This document shows, one piece after another, positions 8,231 through 17,985 of a DNA stretch of 64,000 bases (position 1 is the first letter of the stretch; every line of letters starts with the position of its first letter). This stretch comes from Chthoniobacterales bacterium (lineage in GTDB: Bacteria > Verrucomicrobiota > Verrucomicrobiia > Chthoniobacterales > DASVRZ01). Location: NCBI GenBank assembly GCA_039930045.1, contig JBDSQB010000008.1, forward strand, positions 24,180 to 88,179, written 5' to 3'. The notes below the pieces were generated by a model. The model did not search any database, was not told where the DNA came from, and saw only the letters and a list, made by a program, of their open reading frames with translations. A program made the translations under genes and the position numbers.

Positions 8231-11200
8231 ATGACGGGATTGTTGCAGGCCGTGGGAGCGTTGCCGGCGCTGCGCAAGCGGCTGGAGGCGATCCGGAAAA
8301 AAAGAAATGCCGTGGAGTTCAGCCATGTGGCGGAGGCGGCGCAGGCGTTCGTAGTGGCTTGGCTGGCCTCGGAGTTGGACTGCGCTCTGTGGGTGGTGTG
8401 CGAGAATCTGCGGGAGCAGGAGCGGGTGCATAATGAGTTGCTCACCTGGCACCCGGACGGGGCGTTGTTTCTTCCAGAGATCGAGGCGTCCATCGTGGAG
8501 AATGCGATTCCCGACCCGGAGATCGCGGCGGAACGGCTGGAGGTGCTGCAACGGCTGGCCAAACCGGGGCGCAAGGTGGTCGTGCTCACGCGTCAATCGC
8601 TGGAAGGCGCTGTGCCAGCGGCGTCGGCCATGCAGAAGCAAAGCGCGCGGCTGGCGCGGGGTCAGCGGCTGGACCGGGAGGAATTGGTCGGGAAACTGGT
8701 GGCGGCGGGTTACGAGGGTGTGCCGCAAGTGGCGTTGAGGGGGCAATTTTCCGTGCGAGGGGGCATCCTGGATGTCTTCTCCTGGCAGCACACGCAGCCG
8801 GTGCGGCTGGAGTTCTTTGATGATGAGATCGAGTCGATTCGCAGCTTCGATCTGGATGAGCAGACGTCGGTGGAGGTGCTGGATGTGTGCCAGGTGTTGC
8901 TGGGCGACCTCGAGCAGAAGCTGGTGCCGTTGCGGAGTTACCTGGAGAAAACGGCGGTAACAGTCGAGTTAGGGAGCACTCTGGAGGAGGCGCAGGTGCG
9001 GATCCTGGAGGGCGCGGCGGAGGGCGGCGACTCGGTGGAAGACTACGCGGGGGCATTCTTTCCGCAGAACTTCGGGGAGTTGGAGGCGGGCGATCTGATC
9101 GTGGAGGAGGCCAAGCGCGAGGCGCTCTTCCGTCAACTCCGGGAGTGGGATCGTGATGGGTGGCGGATGGTGCTTTTCTGCAACAACGAGGGAGAAACGG
9201 AGCGGTTTCAGGATTTGCTGAAGGATCACGAGGTGGAGTTGGCGCGGCTGACGTTTGCCGAGGGGAGTCTGGCCCGTGGTTTTACCTGTCCCGAGGCGCG
9301 TCTGGCGGTGCTGACGGATGGGGAAATCTTTGGGCGGTATCAGAATAACCGGAGCCGCCGGCTGGCCCTCCGTCGGGCTCGGGTGCAGGCGCAGCGGAGT
9401 CAGATCGATTTCAGCGAGCTCACGGAAGGAGATTTCGTGGTGCATCTGGAGCACGGCATTGGGCGGTTTCTGGCGCTGGAGACGTTTGAGCGCGATGGCA
9501 ATGAGCAGGAGGTGCTGGTGCTGGAGTTTAAGGACGATGCGAAGCTCTACGTGCCGCTGGAGCAGGCGTTCCTGGTGTCGAGATACGTTGGAGTCGGCAA
9601 GCGGACGCCGGATCTGAGCGCGCTGGGCGACGCGAAATGGGCGAAGGCAAAGAAGGCGGCGGAGAAGGCGGTGTTCGATTACGCGGCGCGGCTGCTTTCG
9701 ATCCAGGCGGAGCGGGAAACGACGCAGGGCTATGCGTTTCCACCCGATGGAAAGTGGCAGCACGAGTTTGAGAGCGCCTTCGTTTACAAGGAGACCCCGG
9801 ATCAATTGACAGCCATCGCGTCGTCGAAGGAGGACATGGAATCGACCCGCCCGATGGACCGGCTGATCTGCGGCGACGTGGGCTTTGGCAAGACGGAGGT
9901 GGCGATCCGCACGGCCTTCAAGGCAGTGATGGGTGGCAAGCAGGTGGCGATCCTCGTGCCGACGACGGTGCTGGCGCAGCAGCATTACCAGAATTTCCGG
10001 GAGCGGATGTCGGATTACCCCGTGACAATTGAAATGATGAGCCGTTTCCGGACGGCGGCGGAGCAGCGGAAGACGGCCCAGGGTTTAACCGATGGCACGG
10101 TGGACATTGTGGTCGGCACGCACCGGCTGATCTCGAAGGACATCCAATTCAAGGACTTGGGTTTGGTCGTGGTGGACGAGGAGCAGCGATTCGGGGTGTT
10201 GCATAAGGAGAAATTCAAGGAGCTTTTTAAGAAGGTGGACGTGCTGACGTTGTCCGCAACGCCGATCCCGCGAACGCTCTATTTGTCGTTGATGGGGGCT
10301 AGGGATATGTCGGTGATCGAGACGCCGCCGCAGAACCGACTGCCCGTGGAGACGGTCGTCTGCGGCTACGATGAGCGGATCATTCGCGACGCGATTAACC
10401 GGGAATTGGGGCGTCAGGGGCAGGTCTATTTCCTGCATAACCGCGTGATGACGATCGAGAAAGTGGCCAGTCGAGTTAGGGAACTATGTCCGCAGGCGCG
10501 CATCGGGATCGGGCACGGCCAGATGGATGAGCACGAGCTGGAAGACGTCATGAGGGCGTTCATCGACGGCGAATTCGACGTGCTTATTTCCACGACGATC
10601 ATCGAGAGCGGGATCGACATTCCGAACGCGAACACGATCATCATCGACCGCGCGGATCGTTTCGGGCTGGCGGATTTGTATCAGCTCCGGGGTCGCGTCG
10701 GCCGGGCGCAGCACAAGGCTTACGCGTATCTCATGCTGCCGCGCGACCTGATGACTGTCGGTGCCGCGCGGAAACGAGTGAACGCGATCAAGCAGTATTC
10801 GAGTCTCGGCGCGGGCTTCAAAATCGCCATGCGCGACCTGGAGATTCGCGGCGCGGGAAACGTCCTCGGCACAGCCCAGAGCGGGCATATTATCAACGTC
10901 GGGTTCGACCTTTATTGCCAGTTGCTGCGGCAGGCGGTGTCGAAGATGAAGGGCGAAAAAGTAAAGCCGCGCATCGAGATTTATATCGGACTCGACTTCG
11001 TTTCCCTCAACGAAGCCGAATGGCTGCGCGAGCCGCAACTGGCTCCGGCGTTTCTCCCGGCGAGCTACATTTCCGAGCCGAAAGTCCGCATCGCCGCCTA
11101 CCGCGCTCATGCGGAGGTGAACAATCCCGGTCAACTCGCCAAGCTCCGCAAAACCTGGCGCGACCGCTTCGGCCCCCTCCCCGACGCCGTGGAAAATCTC

Positions 11201-11389
11201 CTGCGCCTGTCCGATCTCAAGCTAGCCGCCGCCGCTTCCAAGATCACTCGCGTGGAGGTGCGCGAAAGCAAGGTCATGCTCACGCGCGGCGGCGATTACA
11301 TCCTCCTCGGCGGTAAGTTTCCCCGCTTGACTTCAAATTCGCCGGAAATAGCTTTGGCGGACCTTTTGACCCTGCTGAAGAAGTTCTAA
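8231..11389 (+). CDS. mfd: Transcription-repair coupling factor (superfamily 2 helicase)
   Basis: Removes RNA polymerase stalled at DNA lesions and recruits UvrA. The protein has about 1052 residues, a little shorter than the usual 1100-1180. An N-terminal UvrB-like region (RGQFSVRGGILDVFSW, RLEFFDDEIESIRSFD) is followed by the CarD-like RNA polymerase interacting domain (EGDFVVHLEHGIGRFLALE) and the RecG-like helicase: Walker A CGDVGFGKTE near residue 547, DEEQRFG near 649, TLSATPIPRTL, and QLRGRVGRA. The C-terminal TRCF domain (LREPQLAPAFLPASYI) completes it. An in-frame TTG at 8174 overlapping the kinase stop is an alternative start; ATG 8231 fits the homology better. Confidence 0.95.
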   Translation: MTGLLQAVGALPALRKRLEAIRKKRNAVEFSHVAEAAQAFVVAWLASELDCALWVVCENLREQERVHNELLTWHPDGALFLPEIEASIVENAIPDPEIAAERLEVLQRLAKPGRKVVVLTRQSLEGAVPAASAMQKQSARLARGQRLDREELVGKLVAAGYEGVPQVALRGQFSVRGGILDVFSWQHTQPVRLEFFDDEIESIRSFDLDEQTSVEVLDVCQVLLGDLEQKLVPLRSYLEKTAVTVELGSTLEEAQVRILEGAAEGGDSVEDYAGAFFPQNFGELEAGDLIVEEAKREALFRQLREWDRDGWRMVLFCNNEGETERFQDLLKDHEVELARLTFAEGSLARGFTCPEARLAVLTDGEIFGRYQNNRSRRLALRRARVQAQRSQIDFSELTEGDFVVHLEHGIGRFLALETFERDGNEQEVLVLEFKDDAKLYVPLEQAFLVSRYVGVGKRTPDLSALGDAKWAKAKKAAEKAVFDYAARLLSIQAERETTQGYAFPPDGKWQHEFESAFVYKETPDQLTAIASSKEDMESTRPMDRLICGDVGFGKTEVAIRTAFKAVMGGKQVAILVPTTVLAQQHYQNFRERMSDYPVTIEMMSRFRTAAEQRKTAQGLTDGTVDIVVGTHRLISKDIQFKDLGLVVVDEEQRFGVLHKEKFKELFKKVDVLTLSATPIPRTLYLSLMGARDMSVIETPPQNRLPVETVVCGYDERIIRDAINRELGRQGQVYFLHNRVMTIEKVASRVRELCPQARIGIGHGQMDEHELEDVMRAFIDGEFDVLISTTIIESGIDIPNANTIIIDRADRFGLADLYQLRGRVGRAQHKAYAYLMLPRDLMTVGAARKRVNAIKQYSSLGAGFKIAMRDLEIRGAGNVLGTAQSGHIINVGFDLYCQLLRQAVSKMKGEKVKPRIEIYIGLDFVSLNEAEWLREPQLAPAFLPASYISEPKVRIAAYRAHAEVNNPGQLAKLRKTWRDRFGPLPDAVENLLRLSDLKLAAAASKITRVEVRESKVMLTRGGDYILLGGKFPRLTSNSPEIALADLLTLLKKF

Positions 11390-11398
11390 CTCGAATCC

Positions 11399-12376
11399 AT
11401 GTTTATCAATCGCCTGCTCCGCACCGCCTGTGTGCTGTCCGTTTTCACCTCATTTGCGGGCCAGCTCGTGGCCGAACCCGAGGTTCTCGACGGCATCGCG
11501 GCCGTGGTCAACAAGGAGGTCGTCACCTTCTCCCAAGTCCGCGAAATGGTCGCCCCGCGCGAGCGCGCCCTGCGCCAGGCCTACTCGGGAGCCGATCTGG
11601 AGGCCAAGGTCAAGTTGCTGCGCGAGAACGCCTTGCAGGAATTGATCGACCGCCAGCTCATTCTCCAGGACTTCAAGAAGAACGATTTCAAACTCCCTCC
11701 CTACGTCATCGAGGAGCACATTAAAACAATCATCCGCGAGGAGTTTGGCGGCGATCGCGGAGCCTTCATTCGCACCCTCCAGGCGCAGGGTTACACGCTC
11801 AGCAAGTTCAAGGAAATGGAGATGAACAAGATCATCGTCCAGGCCATGCGCGGCCAGAAAGTGAAGAGCAATCTCGCCATTCCGCCGACGAAAGTGCGCG
11901 ACTATTACGACAGCCACCGGCAGGAATTTGCCGCCAACGAATCCGTGCAACTCCGCATGATCGTCATTCCCAAGCAGTCGCCGGACGGCGGCAGCGCCAC
12001 GGCCCAGAAGGAACTCGTCAGTGAAATCCGGGCCAAGATCAAAAACGGCGCGGACTTTGCCAAGATGGCCCAGCTTTATTCCCAGGATAGCTCGGCTGAT
12101 GTCGGCGGCGAATGGGGCTGGATCGACAAAAAGACGCTCAACCCAGCGCTCACGGAGGCTGCGTTCGCCTTAAAGCCGGGTGAGGTCGGCCCGGTTTTTG
12201 AGCAGGCCAGCAACTATTACCTGATGAAAGTCGAGGCCCGCAAAGAGCCGACTTACGCTCCATTCGATACGGTGAAAAAGGACATTGAGGCCAAACTCCT
12301 CGGCGAGGAACGCCAGAAGGCGTCCGAAAAGTGGCTGATCGAGTTGCGCAACAAAGCCTACATCAAACGCTTCTAG
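11399..12376 (+). CDS. SurA/PpiC-type periplasmic peptidylprolyl isomerase
   Basis: A secreted folding factor of 325 residues. The first 25 residues are a signal peptide (LLRTACVLSVFTSFAGQLVA). Residues about 27-170 match the SurA N-terminal chaperone domain (LDGIAAVVNKEVVTFSQV, LIDRQLILQDF), and about 180-275 a parvulin domain (LRMIVIPK, FAKMAQLYSQDSSADVGGEWGWI, FALKPGEVGPVF). Only one parvulin domain is present, versus two in E. coli SurA. It starts ten bases after mfd and precedes pdxA by 45 bases; the surA-pdxA neighbourhood is a common bacterial arrangement. It probably assists outer-membrane protein assembly. Confidence 0.9.
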   Translation: MFINRLLRTACVLSVFTSFAGQLVAEPEVLDGIAAVVNKEVVTFSQVREMVAPRERALRQAYSGADLEAKVKLLRENALQELIDRQLILQDFKKNDFKLPPYVIEEHIKTIIREEFGGDRGAFIRTLQAQGYTLSKFKEMEMNKIIVQAMRGQKVKSNLAIPPTKVRDYYDSHRQEFAANESVQLRMIVIPKQSPDGGSATAQKELVSEIRAKIKNGADFAKMAQLYSQDSSADVGGEWGWIDKKTLNPALTEAAFALKPGEVGPVFEQASNYYLMKVEARKEPTYAPFDTVKKDIEAKLLGEERQKASEKWLIELRNKAYIKRF

Positions 12377-12420
12377 CCCCGAAGTGAGCCGCAGGTCAGC
12401 GGATTCATTTCACCAATAAC

Positions 12421-13269
12421 ATGCGACTCGCCATCACTTTGGGAGACCCCGCGGGCATCGGACCTGAAGTCGTCGATGCCGCCCTCGATCACCTGCCGAA
12501 AGGGGTGAAAGTCACCCTGCTCGGACGCGCTCGAAACCCCGGCGAGCCTGATCTCGCTGGAGCCCAGGCCGCCTGGGACGCCCTGGAGGAGGCCGCCCAT
12601 CTCGCCATTAAAGGCAAGATCGACGCCATCGTCACCGGCCCCGTCAGCAAGCATCAGCTCCACCAGATCGGCTACCCGTTTCCGGGCCAGACCGAGTTCT
12701 TTGCAGTGCGCTCCAAGACGCCGAACTACGCCATGTGCCTCACCGGCGGCAACCTCACCGTCGCCCTCGTCACCGCCCACATCCCGTTGCGACACGTCAC
12801 GCTGACCACGCCGGAAATCATCCGGGTTTCCCGCCTGCTCGCCAGCCATCTACGAAGACGCGGCATCGTCAAACCCGCCATCGCCATCGCTGGATTCAAC
12901 CCCCACGCGGGGGAAAATGGCGACCTCGGCACCGAGGAAATCGACATCATTGCGCCCGCCGTCGCCGCGTTGCAGAAGGAGAAACACGCCAGCTTCGCCG
13001 GTCCATTTCCGCCCGACACGATTTTTCATCAGGCCGCCATCCTGCACAAATGGGACGGCGTCGTTTGCATGTATCACGATCAGGGCCTGATTCCGCTCAA
13101 ACTCCACGCGTTTGACGAAGGGGTGAACGTCACGCTCGGGCTCCCCTTCGTCCGCACCAGCCCCGACCACGGCACCGCCTTCGACATCGCCGGCAAAGGC
13201 ATCGCCTCGCCAAAAAGCATGATCGCCGCGCTGCACCTCGCCATCGCCCTCGCCACTTCCCAGCACTAA
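12421..13269 (+). CDS. pdxA: 4-hydroxythreonine-4-phosphate dehydrogenase (pyridoxal phosphate synthesis), compact form
   Basis: NAD-dependent oxidation step of the DXP-dependent vitamin B6 pathway. The 282-residue protein has GDPAGIGPEV at the N-terminus, IVTGPVSK, GFNPHAGENG, YHDQGLIPLK and GLPFVRTSPDHGTAFDIAGKG. The three metal-ligand histidines of the family are retained (in TAHIPL, NPHAGE and PDHGT). It is shorter than the usual 320-335 residues; the missing part maps between about residues 36 and 50, where the usual region after the first beta strands is condensed. The gene follows the SurA-like foldase, as in many bacteria. Confidence 0.93.
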   Translation: MRLAITLGDPAGIGPEVVDAALDHLPKGVKVTLLGRARNPGEPDLAGAQAAWDALEEAAHLAIKGKIDAIVTGPVSKHQLHQIGYPFPGQTEFFAVRSKTPNYAMCLTGGNLTVALVTAHIPLRHVTLTTPEIIRVSRLLASHLRRRGIVKPAIAIAGFNPHAGENGDLGTEEIDIIAPAVAALQKEKHASFAGPFPPDTIFHQAAILHKWDGVVCMYHDQGLIPLKLHAFDEGVNVTLGLPFVRTSPDHGTAFDIAGKGIASPKSMIAALHLAIALATSQH

Positions 13270-13275
13270 CTTCGC

Positions 13276-14076
13276 ATGACGAAATACCTCAAAGTCTTCG
13301 ACATCGCGCTGCAAAACACCTTCGTTTATCGCTGGAATTTCCTCTTGCGCTCCCTCTTCGGACTCGTCCCGCTCGCGGGTACCATTTATATCTGGGGCGC
13401 GATCTTTCACGAGCGGCAGGCTGCCATCGGCGTTTACGATTACTCCAGCATGATCTTTTATTTCATGCTCATCATCGTCGCGGAAAGCCTTATCACCCCC
13501 ACCGAGGACGAATGGCAAATCGCCGCCGACATTCGCGATGGCCAGCTCAATTCCTTCCTCACCAAACCGATCGATTACCTCGTTTATCGCCTCAGCCTCT
13601 TCGCCGGTTATCGCCTGCTTTACACCGTCGTCACCCTGCCCTTCATCCTCCTCATTTTCTGGATGCTGCGCGAACACATCACCCTTCCGGCGCACGGTAT
13701 CACCTGGCTTTACACCGTCATTTCACTGGGACTCGCCGCCATTTTGCAATTTCTCATCGCCTACTCGCTGGCCATGTTTGCCTTCTGGATTTTGGAAATC
13801 TCCACCATCGTCTTCATCCTCTACAGCTTTGAATACTTCCTCAGCGGCCAGCTTTTCCCGCTCGACATCATGCCCGCATGGTTCCAGCGCTTCCTCGATT
13901 TTCTTCCCTTCAAATACGAGCTCTACTTCCCCATCGCCGTCTTTCTGGAAAAAATGAAGCCCGCCTTGCTCCTGCAAGGCTTCCTCTTCCAAATCGCCTG
14001 GGTCGCGATCCTCTACGGCATCGCCCGCCTGCTCTGGCGCCGGGGCCTCCGCAAATACTCCGCCGTCGGCGGGTGA
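13276..14076 (+). CDS. ABC-2 type transporter permease
   Basis: A 266-residue protein with about six membrane helices (for example residues 33-50, 58-75, 112-132, 140-165, 170-195, 230-250) and no ATPase domain. The sequence near the N-terminus (YRWNFLLRSLFGLVPLAG) and the DGQLNSFLTKPIDYLVYR segment are typical of the ABC-2 permease group (PF06182-like). Such proteins work as pairs with a second permease and an ATPase; neither partner is in the adjacent genes, so they are presumably encoded elsewhere. It starts six bases after pdxA and its stop abuts the secA stop. Substrate unknown. Confidence 0.78.
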   Translation: MTKYLKVFDIALQNTFVYRWNFLLRSLFGLVPLAGTIYIWGAIFHERQAAIGVYDYSSMIFYFMLIIVAESLITPTEDEWQIAADIRDGQLNSFLTKPIDYLVYRLSLFAGYRLLYTVVTLPFILLIFWMLREHITLPAHGITWLYTVISLGLAAILQFLIAYSLAMFAFWILEISTIVFILYSFEYFLSGQLFPLDIMPAWFQRFLDFLPFKYELYFPIAVFLEKMKPALLLQGFLFQIAWVAILYGIARLLWRRGLRKYSAVGG

Positions 14077-17025
14077 TCAGGCCGTCCGTCCGCAGCAGGC
14101 TTTGAATTTTTTGCCGCTGCCGCAGGGACAAGGATCGTTTCGGCCAACGCTGGGAGCAGCCGCACGTTTGGGCAGGTCGAGCGTCAGAGTTTGCGCTCCG
14201 CCATCGCCGCCGGTGCTGGCGTCGGGTGCCTGTTGGTGAACCATCAACGTCGGAAGATTGGCGAGGAATTTCTCAAAAGCCATCAGGTTGGTCGTGCTGC
14301 GGAAGAGATTGTTGAGGATCTCACCCCGGATGTTGCCCATCAGCTCGACGAACATGGCGTAGGCCTCGTTTTTGTATTCCACGAGCGCATCTTTCTGGCC
14401 GTATTGGCGGAGGTAGATGCCTTCGCGGAGGGCGTCCATGCCGTAAAGATGCTCCTGCCAGAGGCGGTCGATGGCGTTGAGGAGGATGTAACGCTCAAGG
14501 CTTTGCAGGGCGAGATCGTCCTCGTGCTCGGCTTTGCTGGTGTAGGCTTTTTTGAGGCGCTCAACGAGAAAGGCGGAGTTGCCGGCGGTGTCGCGGGTCT
14601 CAAATTGGGCGTTCTCGGCGGTGAGCCCGAGCGGGAACGTCGTGTTGCACCAATGCAGGAGCGCGCCGTAGTTCGGCTCCTCGCCGTTCGGCTTGTCGAG
14701 AAACTCAGAGACTTTGACCGGGATGGCCTCGTCGATGGTTTCAAAAATGAGTTTGCGCGGTTCCTCGCCGTCGATGGCGTCGTTTCGGAAGCCGTAAACG
14801 ACTTCGCGCTGTTTGTTCATCACGTCGTCGAAGTCGAGCGTGCGTTTGCGCATGAGGTAATCGCGTTGCTCGACGCGCTTTTGGGCGGTCTCGACGCTGC
14901 GATTGAGCCACGGATGCTCCAATTCCTCACCATCGGCGAGGCCGAAGCGCTCCATGATGCGGGTCATGCGGTCGGCGGCGCCGAAGTTGCGCATAAGGTC
15001 ATCCTCGAAGCTGACGTAGAATCGACTGGAACCCGGATCACCCTGGCGCGCGCAACGTCCGCGCAACTGGCGGTCCACGCGGCGCGATTGGTGGCGCTCG
15101 GTGCCGACGACATGGAGCCCGCCGACTTCGGTGACGCCCGGCCCGAGTTTGATGTCGGTGCCGCGTCCGGCCATGTTTGTGGAAATGGTGACGCTTCCGG
15201 CGATGCCGGCGCGAGAGACGATCTCGGCTTCTTGCAGGTGGTATTTCGCGTTGAGAATAGTGTGAGGAATTTTCTCACGCTTCAACATTCGGCTGATCAA
15301 TTCACTAGCCTCGACGCTGACCGTGCCGACGAGAACGGGCTGGTTGCGAGCGTGCGCCTCTTTGATTTCGGCGATGACGGCGTTGTATTTTTCGCGACGG
15401 GTTTTGTAGATTTTGTCGTTGCCGTCGATGCGTTTGATCGGGCGGTTCGTCGGGATGACGATCACGTCTAATTTGTAAATGTCGTGCAACTCGGTTGCCT
15501 CAGTTTCGGCGGTGCCGGTCATACCGCCGAGTTTTTCGTAAAGGCGGAAATAATTCTGAATCGTGATCGTTGCGAGCGTCTGCGTTTCGCGATCAATCTG
15601 CACGCCTTCCTTGGCTTCGACGGCTTGGTGCAACCCATCGCTCCAACGGCGTCCGGGCATTTTGCGGCCGGTGTTTTCATCGACGATGATGACTTTGTTT
15701 TCCTCGACGACGTATTCGACGTCCTTCTCGAAGAGGCAGTAGGCCTTCAAAAGTTGCGAGATGTTGTGGATGCGCTCGCTTTGAAAATCGAACTGCTTCT
15801 GGCGCTCCTGCTTGAGAGCTTCGCGTTGCTCGGCGGGCGTCTCTTTGTTCATGTCGATCTCGGAAAACTCCGTGATCAAATCGGGCAAAACGAACGCTTC
15901 CGGCTCGTCAGGATTCAAAAAATCGCGCCCCATATCAGAGAGATCGGCCTCGTGAGCTTTCTCGTCGATGGTGAAGAAAAGCTCCTCTTTTAGCGCAAAC
16001 AATTCGTCCTTTTTCGTGTCGCCGTAGAAGGAAAGCTCGGCCTTATCCATGGCCTTGCGCTTTTCGTGATCTTCCATCATGCGGAAGAGCGCCTTGTTGC
16101 GCGGCTGGCCGAGTTTGCACTTGAACATGAGCACGCCCGCAGTCACGGAGTCGCCGCGCTGAAACGCCAGATCGGCGTCCGAAATGAGTCGCGTGCAAAG
16201 CTGCGTTTGCTTGCGCACGAGCTGATCGACGAGCGGGCGGAACTTGTCGTATTGATGCGTGCTGACCGTGGCCGGACCGGAAATAATCAGCGGCGTGCGA
16301 GCCTCGTCGATCAGGATCGAATCGACCTCATCGACAATCGCATAATAGTAGCCGCGCTGGACTTGCTGCTCCTTCGTCGTCGCCATGCCGTTGTCGCGCA
16401 GGTAATCGAAGCCAAACTCGGAATTCGTCCCATACGTGATGTCGGCGGCGTATTTTTCCCGACGCTGCGACGGCTGGTCGTCGTGCTGCGTGGCGGTGCA
16501 AGTCAGACCGAGAAATGTGTAAAGCTGGCCCATCCATTCGGCGTCGCGGCGGGCGAGATAATCATTGACCGTGACGACGTGAACGCCGCGTCCGGTGAGC
16601 GCGTTCAGGTAAACGGGGCAGGTCGCGACGAGCGTTTTGCCCTCACCCGTGGCCATTTCGGAAACGCGTCCGTTGTGCAGGACCATGCCGCCGATGAGCT
16701 GCACGTCGAAGTGGACCATGTTCCAAGTTTCCAGGTGATCGCAGACGAGCGCCTGATGCTTGCGCTCGGCGAGCCGGCGGGCGGCGTTTTTGACGACGGC
16801 AAATGCCTCGGGAAGGATTTCATCCAAGCGACGGGCGAGAAGATCGTAGTCCTCAATCGCATGTAACTCCGCTTGCCACGCTTTCGTCTTGGCGCGCAAA
16901 TCGTCGTCGGAAAGTGAGTGGAGTTTCAGTTCAATCTCGTTGATTTTGGCAACGGTCGGCCCGAGGCGTTTGATTTCGCGCTGGTTCTTGGAGCCAACGA
17001 TTTTTTTGAGAAGCCAGTTAATCAT
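14077..17025 (-). CDS. secA: Preprotein translocase ATPase SecA
   Basis: Motor of Sec-dependent export. The 982-residue protein shows Walker A MATGEGKTLVA (about residues 122-132), VNDYLARRDAEWM, VDEVDSILIDEARTPLI, the GRGTDIKLG motif, QLRGRCARQGDPG and the C-terminal zinc-binding SEC-C motif CPCGSGKKFKACCG. It is somewhat longer than the 840-900 residues of many SecA proteins; the added length lies partly in the region around residues 270-390. It ends the minus-strand run ridA-pyrE-secA, starting nine bases after the pyrE stop. Its stop codon is immediately next to that of the convergent ABC permease. Confidence 0.97.
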   Translation of the reverse strand: MINWLLKKIVGSKNQREIKRLGPTVAKINEIELKLHSLSDDDLRAKTKAWQAELHAIEDYDLLARRLDEILPEAFAVVKNAARRLAERKHQALVCDHLETWNMVHFDVQLIGGMVLHNGRVSEMATGEGKTLVATCPVYLNALTGRGVHVVTVNDYLARRDAEWMGQLYTFLGLTCTATQHDDQPSQRREKYAADITYGTNSEFGFDYLRDNGMATTKEQQVQRGYYYAIVDEVDSILIDEARTPLIISGPATVSTHQYDKFRPLVDQLVRKQTQLCTRLISDADLAFQRGDSVTAGVLMFKCKLGQPRNKALFRMMEDHEKRKAMDKAELSFYGDTKKDELFALKEELFFTIDEKAHEADLSDMGRDFLNPDEPEAFVLPDLITEFSEIDMNKETPAEQREALKQERQKQFDFQSERIHNISQLLKAYCLFEKDVEYVVEENKVIIVDENTGRKMPGRRWSDGLHQAVEAKEGVQIDRETQTLATITIQNYFRLYEKLGGMTGTAETEATELHDIYKLDVIVIPTNRPIKRIDGNDKIYKTRREKYNAVIAEIKEAHARNQPVLVGTVSVEASELISRMLKREKIPHTILNAKYHLQEAEIVSRAGIAGSVTISTNMAGRGTDIKLGPGVTEVGGLHVVGTERHQSRRVDRQLRGRCARQGDPGSSRFYVSFEDDLMRNFGAADRMTRIMERFGLADGEELEHPWLNRSVETAQKRVEQRDYLMRKRTLDFDDVMNKQREVVYGFRNDAIDGEEPRKLIFETIDEAIPVKVSEFLDKPNGEEPNYGALLHWCNTTFPLGLTAENAQFETRDTAGNSAFLVERLKKAYTSKAEHEDDLALQSLERYILLNAIDRLWQEHLYGMDALREGIYLRQYGQKDALVEYKNEAYAMFVELMGNIRGEILNNLFRSTTNLMAFEKFLANLPTLMVHQQAPDASTGGDGGAQTLTLDLPKRAAAPSVGRNDPCPCGSGKKFKACCGRTA

Positions 17026-17034
17026 ACAGGGAAA

Positions 17035-17601
17035 TTATTTGGAGCCGGGACGCGTCAGGGGAATCGCAGCCAGATCAGGCGGAAGCTGATCGGCGGCCCA
17101 GGTCTCGACATGGAGTTTGAGCAGACTGAGAAAAGGGCAGCCGAAGTCTGGCGTCTGGTCGCCGCTGCGATCCACGAGCGTGCCGACAGCGGCGACGATT
17201 CCGCCGTATTGCTGGACAATGGCGATGGTCTCGGCGACGCGGCCGCCTTTGGTGACGACATCCTCCAGCACGAGAAAACGCTCGCCGGGTGTGATCGTGA
17301 AGCCTCGGCGCAGCACGAGCGCGTTATTTTCCTTCTCGGCGAAGATATGTTTCTTACTCAACTGGCGGCCAATTTCGTGTCCCACAAACAGCCCGCCAAT
17401 CGCTGGGGAGATGACCGTGTCCGCGTCGATGTGACACATTTTTTCCGCTAGCTGACCGCAGACTTGCGCCGCGATCACGGGATATTGCAGGAGCAGCGCA
17501 CACTGGAAAAATTGCCGGCTGTGCAGACCCGAGCGCAACACGAAATGCCCCTCGAGAAGCGCATTCGTCTGGCGAAACAGGTCTAGGATTTCCTCGGACA
17601 T
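17035..17601 (-). CDS. pyrE: Orotate phosphoribosyltransferase
   Basis: Converts orotate and PRPP to orotidine 5'-phosphate in pyrimidine synthesis. The 188-residue protein carries the PRPP-binding loop VLEDVVTKGGRVAE and the substrate loop region VISPAIGGLFVGHEIGRQL, plus FVLRSGLHSRQFFQC at the N-terminus. Lys replaces the more common second Thr in the PRPP loop (TKGG for TTGG), seen in some relatives. It is the middle gene of a tight minus-strand group, six bases after ridA and nine before secA. Confidence 0.93.
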   Translation of the reverse strand: MSEEILDLFRQTNALLEGHFVLRSGLHSRQFFQCALLLQYPVIAAQVCGQLAEKMCHIDADTVISPAIGGLFVGHEIGRQLSKKHIFAEKENNALVLRRGFTITPGERFLVLEDVVTKGGRVAETIAIVQQYGGIVAAVGTLVDRSGDQTPDFGCPFLSLLKLHVETWAADQLPPDLAAIPLTRPGSK

Positions 17602-17607
17602 CGAATT

Positions 17608-17985
17608 TTAAGGAGCAGCGATGACTTCGATCTCGACCCGCGAGCCTTTTGGCAAACCGGCGACCTGAATCGTGGACCGGGCCGGATAAGGCTCGGTGAA
17701 ATACTTCGCGTAAACGGCGTTCATCTCGCCGAACTCCGCGAGATCCATCAGGAAGACGGTCGTTTTCACCACGTTCGCAAATGTGAAACCCTTCGCCGCC
17801 AGCACCCCGCGAATATTTTCGCAAACCTGAGTGGCTTGCTCAGTCACCGTCGTGCCGACCAGCTCGCCCGTGGTCGGATCGAGTGGAATCTGACCCGCGC
17901 AGAGAAGGAGCGACCCCGTCCAGACGGCTTGCGAGTAAGGGCCGACTGCGGCGGGAGCTTCGGTGGTGCTGATAATTTCTTTCAT
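17608..17985 (-). CDS. ridA: RidA family reactive enamine/imine deaminase
   Basis: Hydrolyses reactive 2-aminoacrylate-type intermediates formed by PLP enzymes. The 125-residue protein matches the family closely: APAAVGPYSQAV at the N-terminus, LLLCAGQIPLDP, FANVVKTTVFL and the C-terminal PARSTIQVAGLPKGSRVEIEVIA, which contains the conserved substrate-binding Arg. Length is standard. It is the first gene of the ridA-pyrE-secA group. Upstream lies a 160-base divergent region shared with the hybrid kinase gene; I see no clear promoter consensus there. Confidence 0.93.
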   Translation of the reverse strand: MKEIISTTEAPAAVGPYSQAVWTGSLLLCAGQIPLDPTTGELVGTTVTEQATQVCENIRGVLAAKGFTFANVVKTTVFLMDLAEFGEMNAVYAKYFTEPYPARSTIQVAGLPKGSRVEIEVIAAP

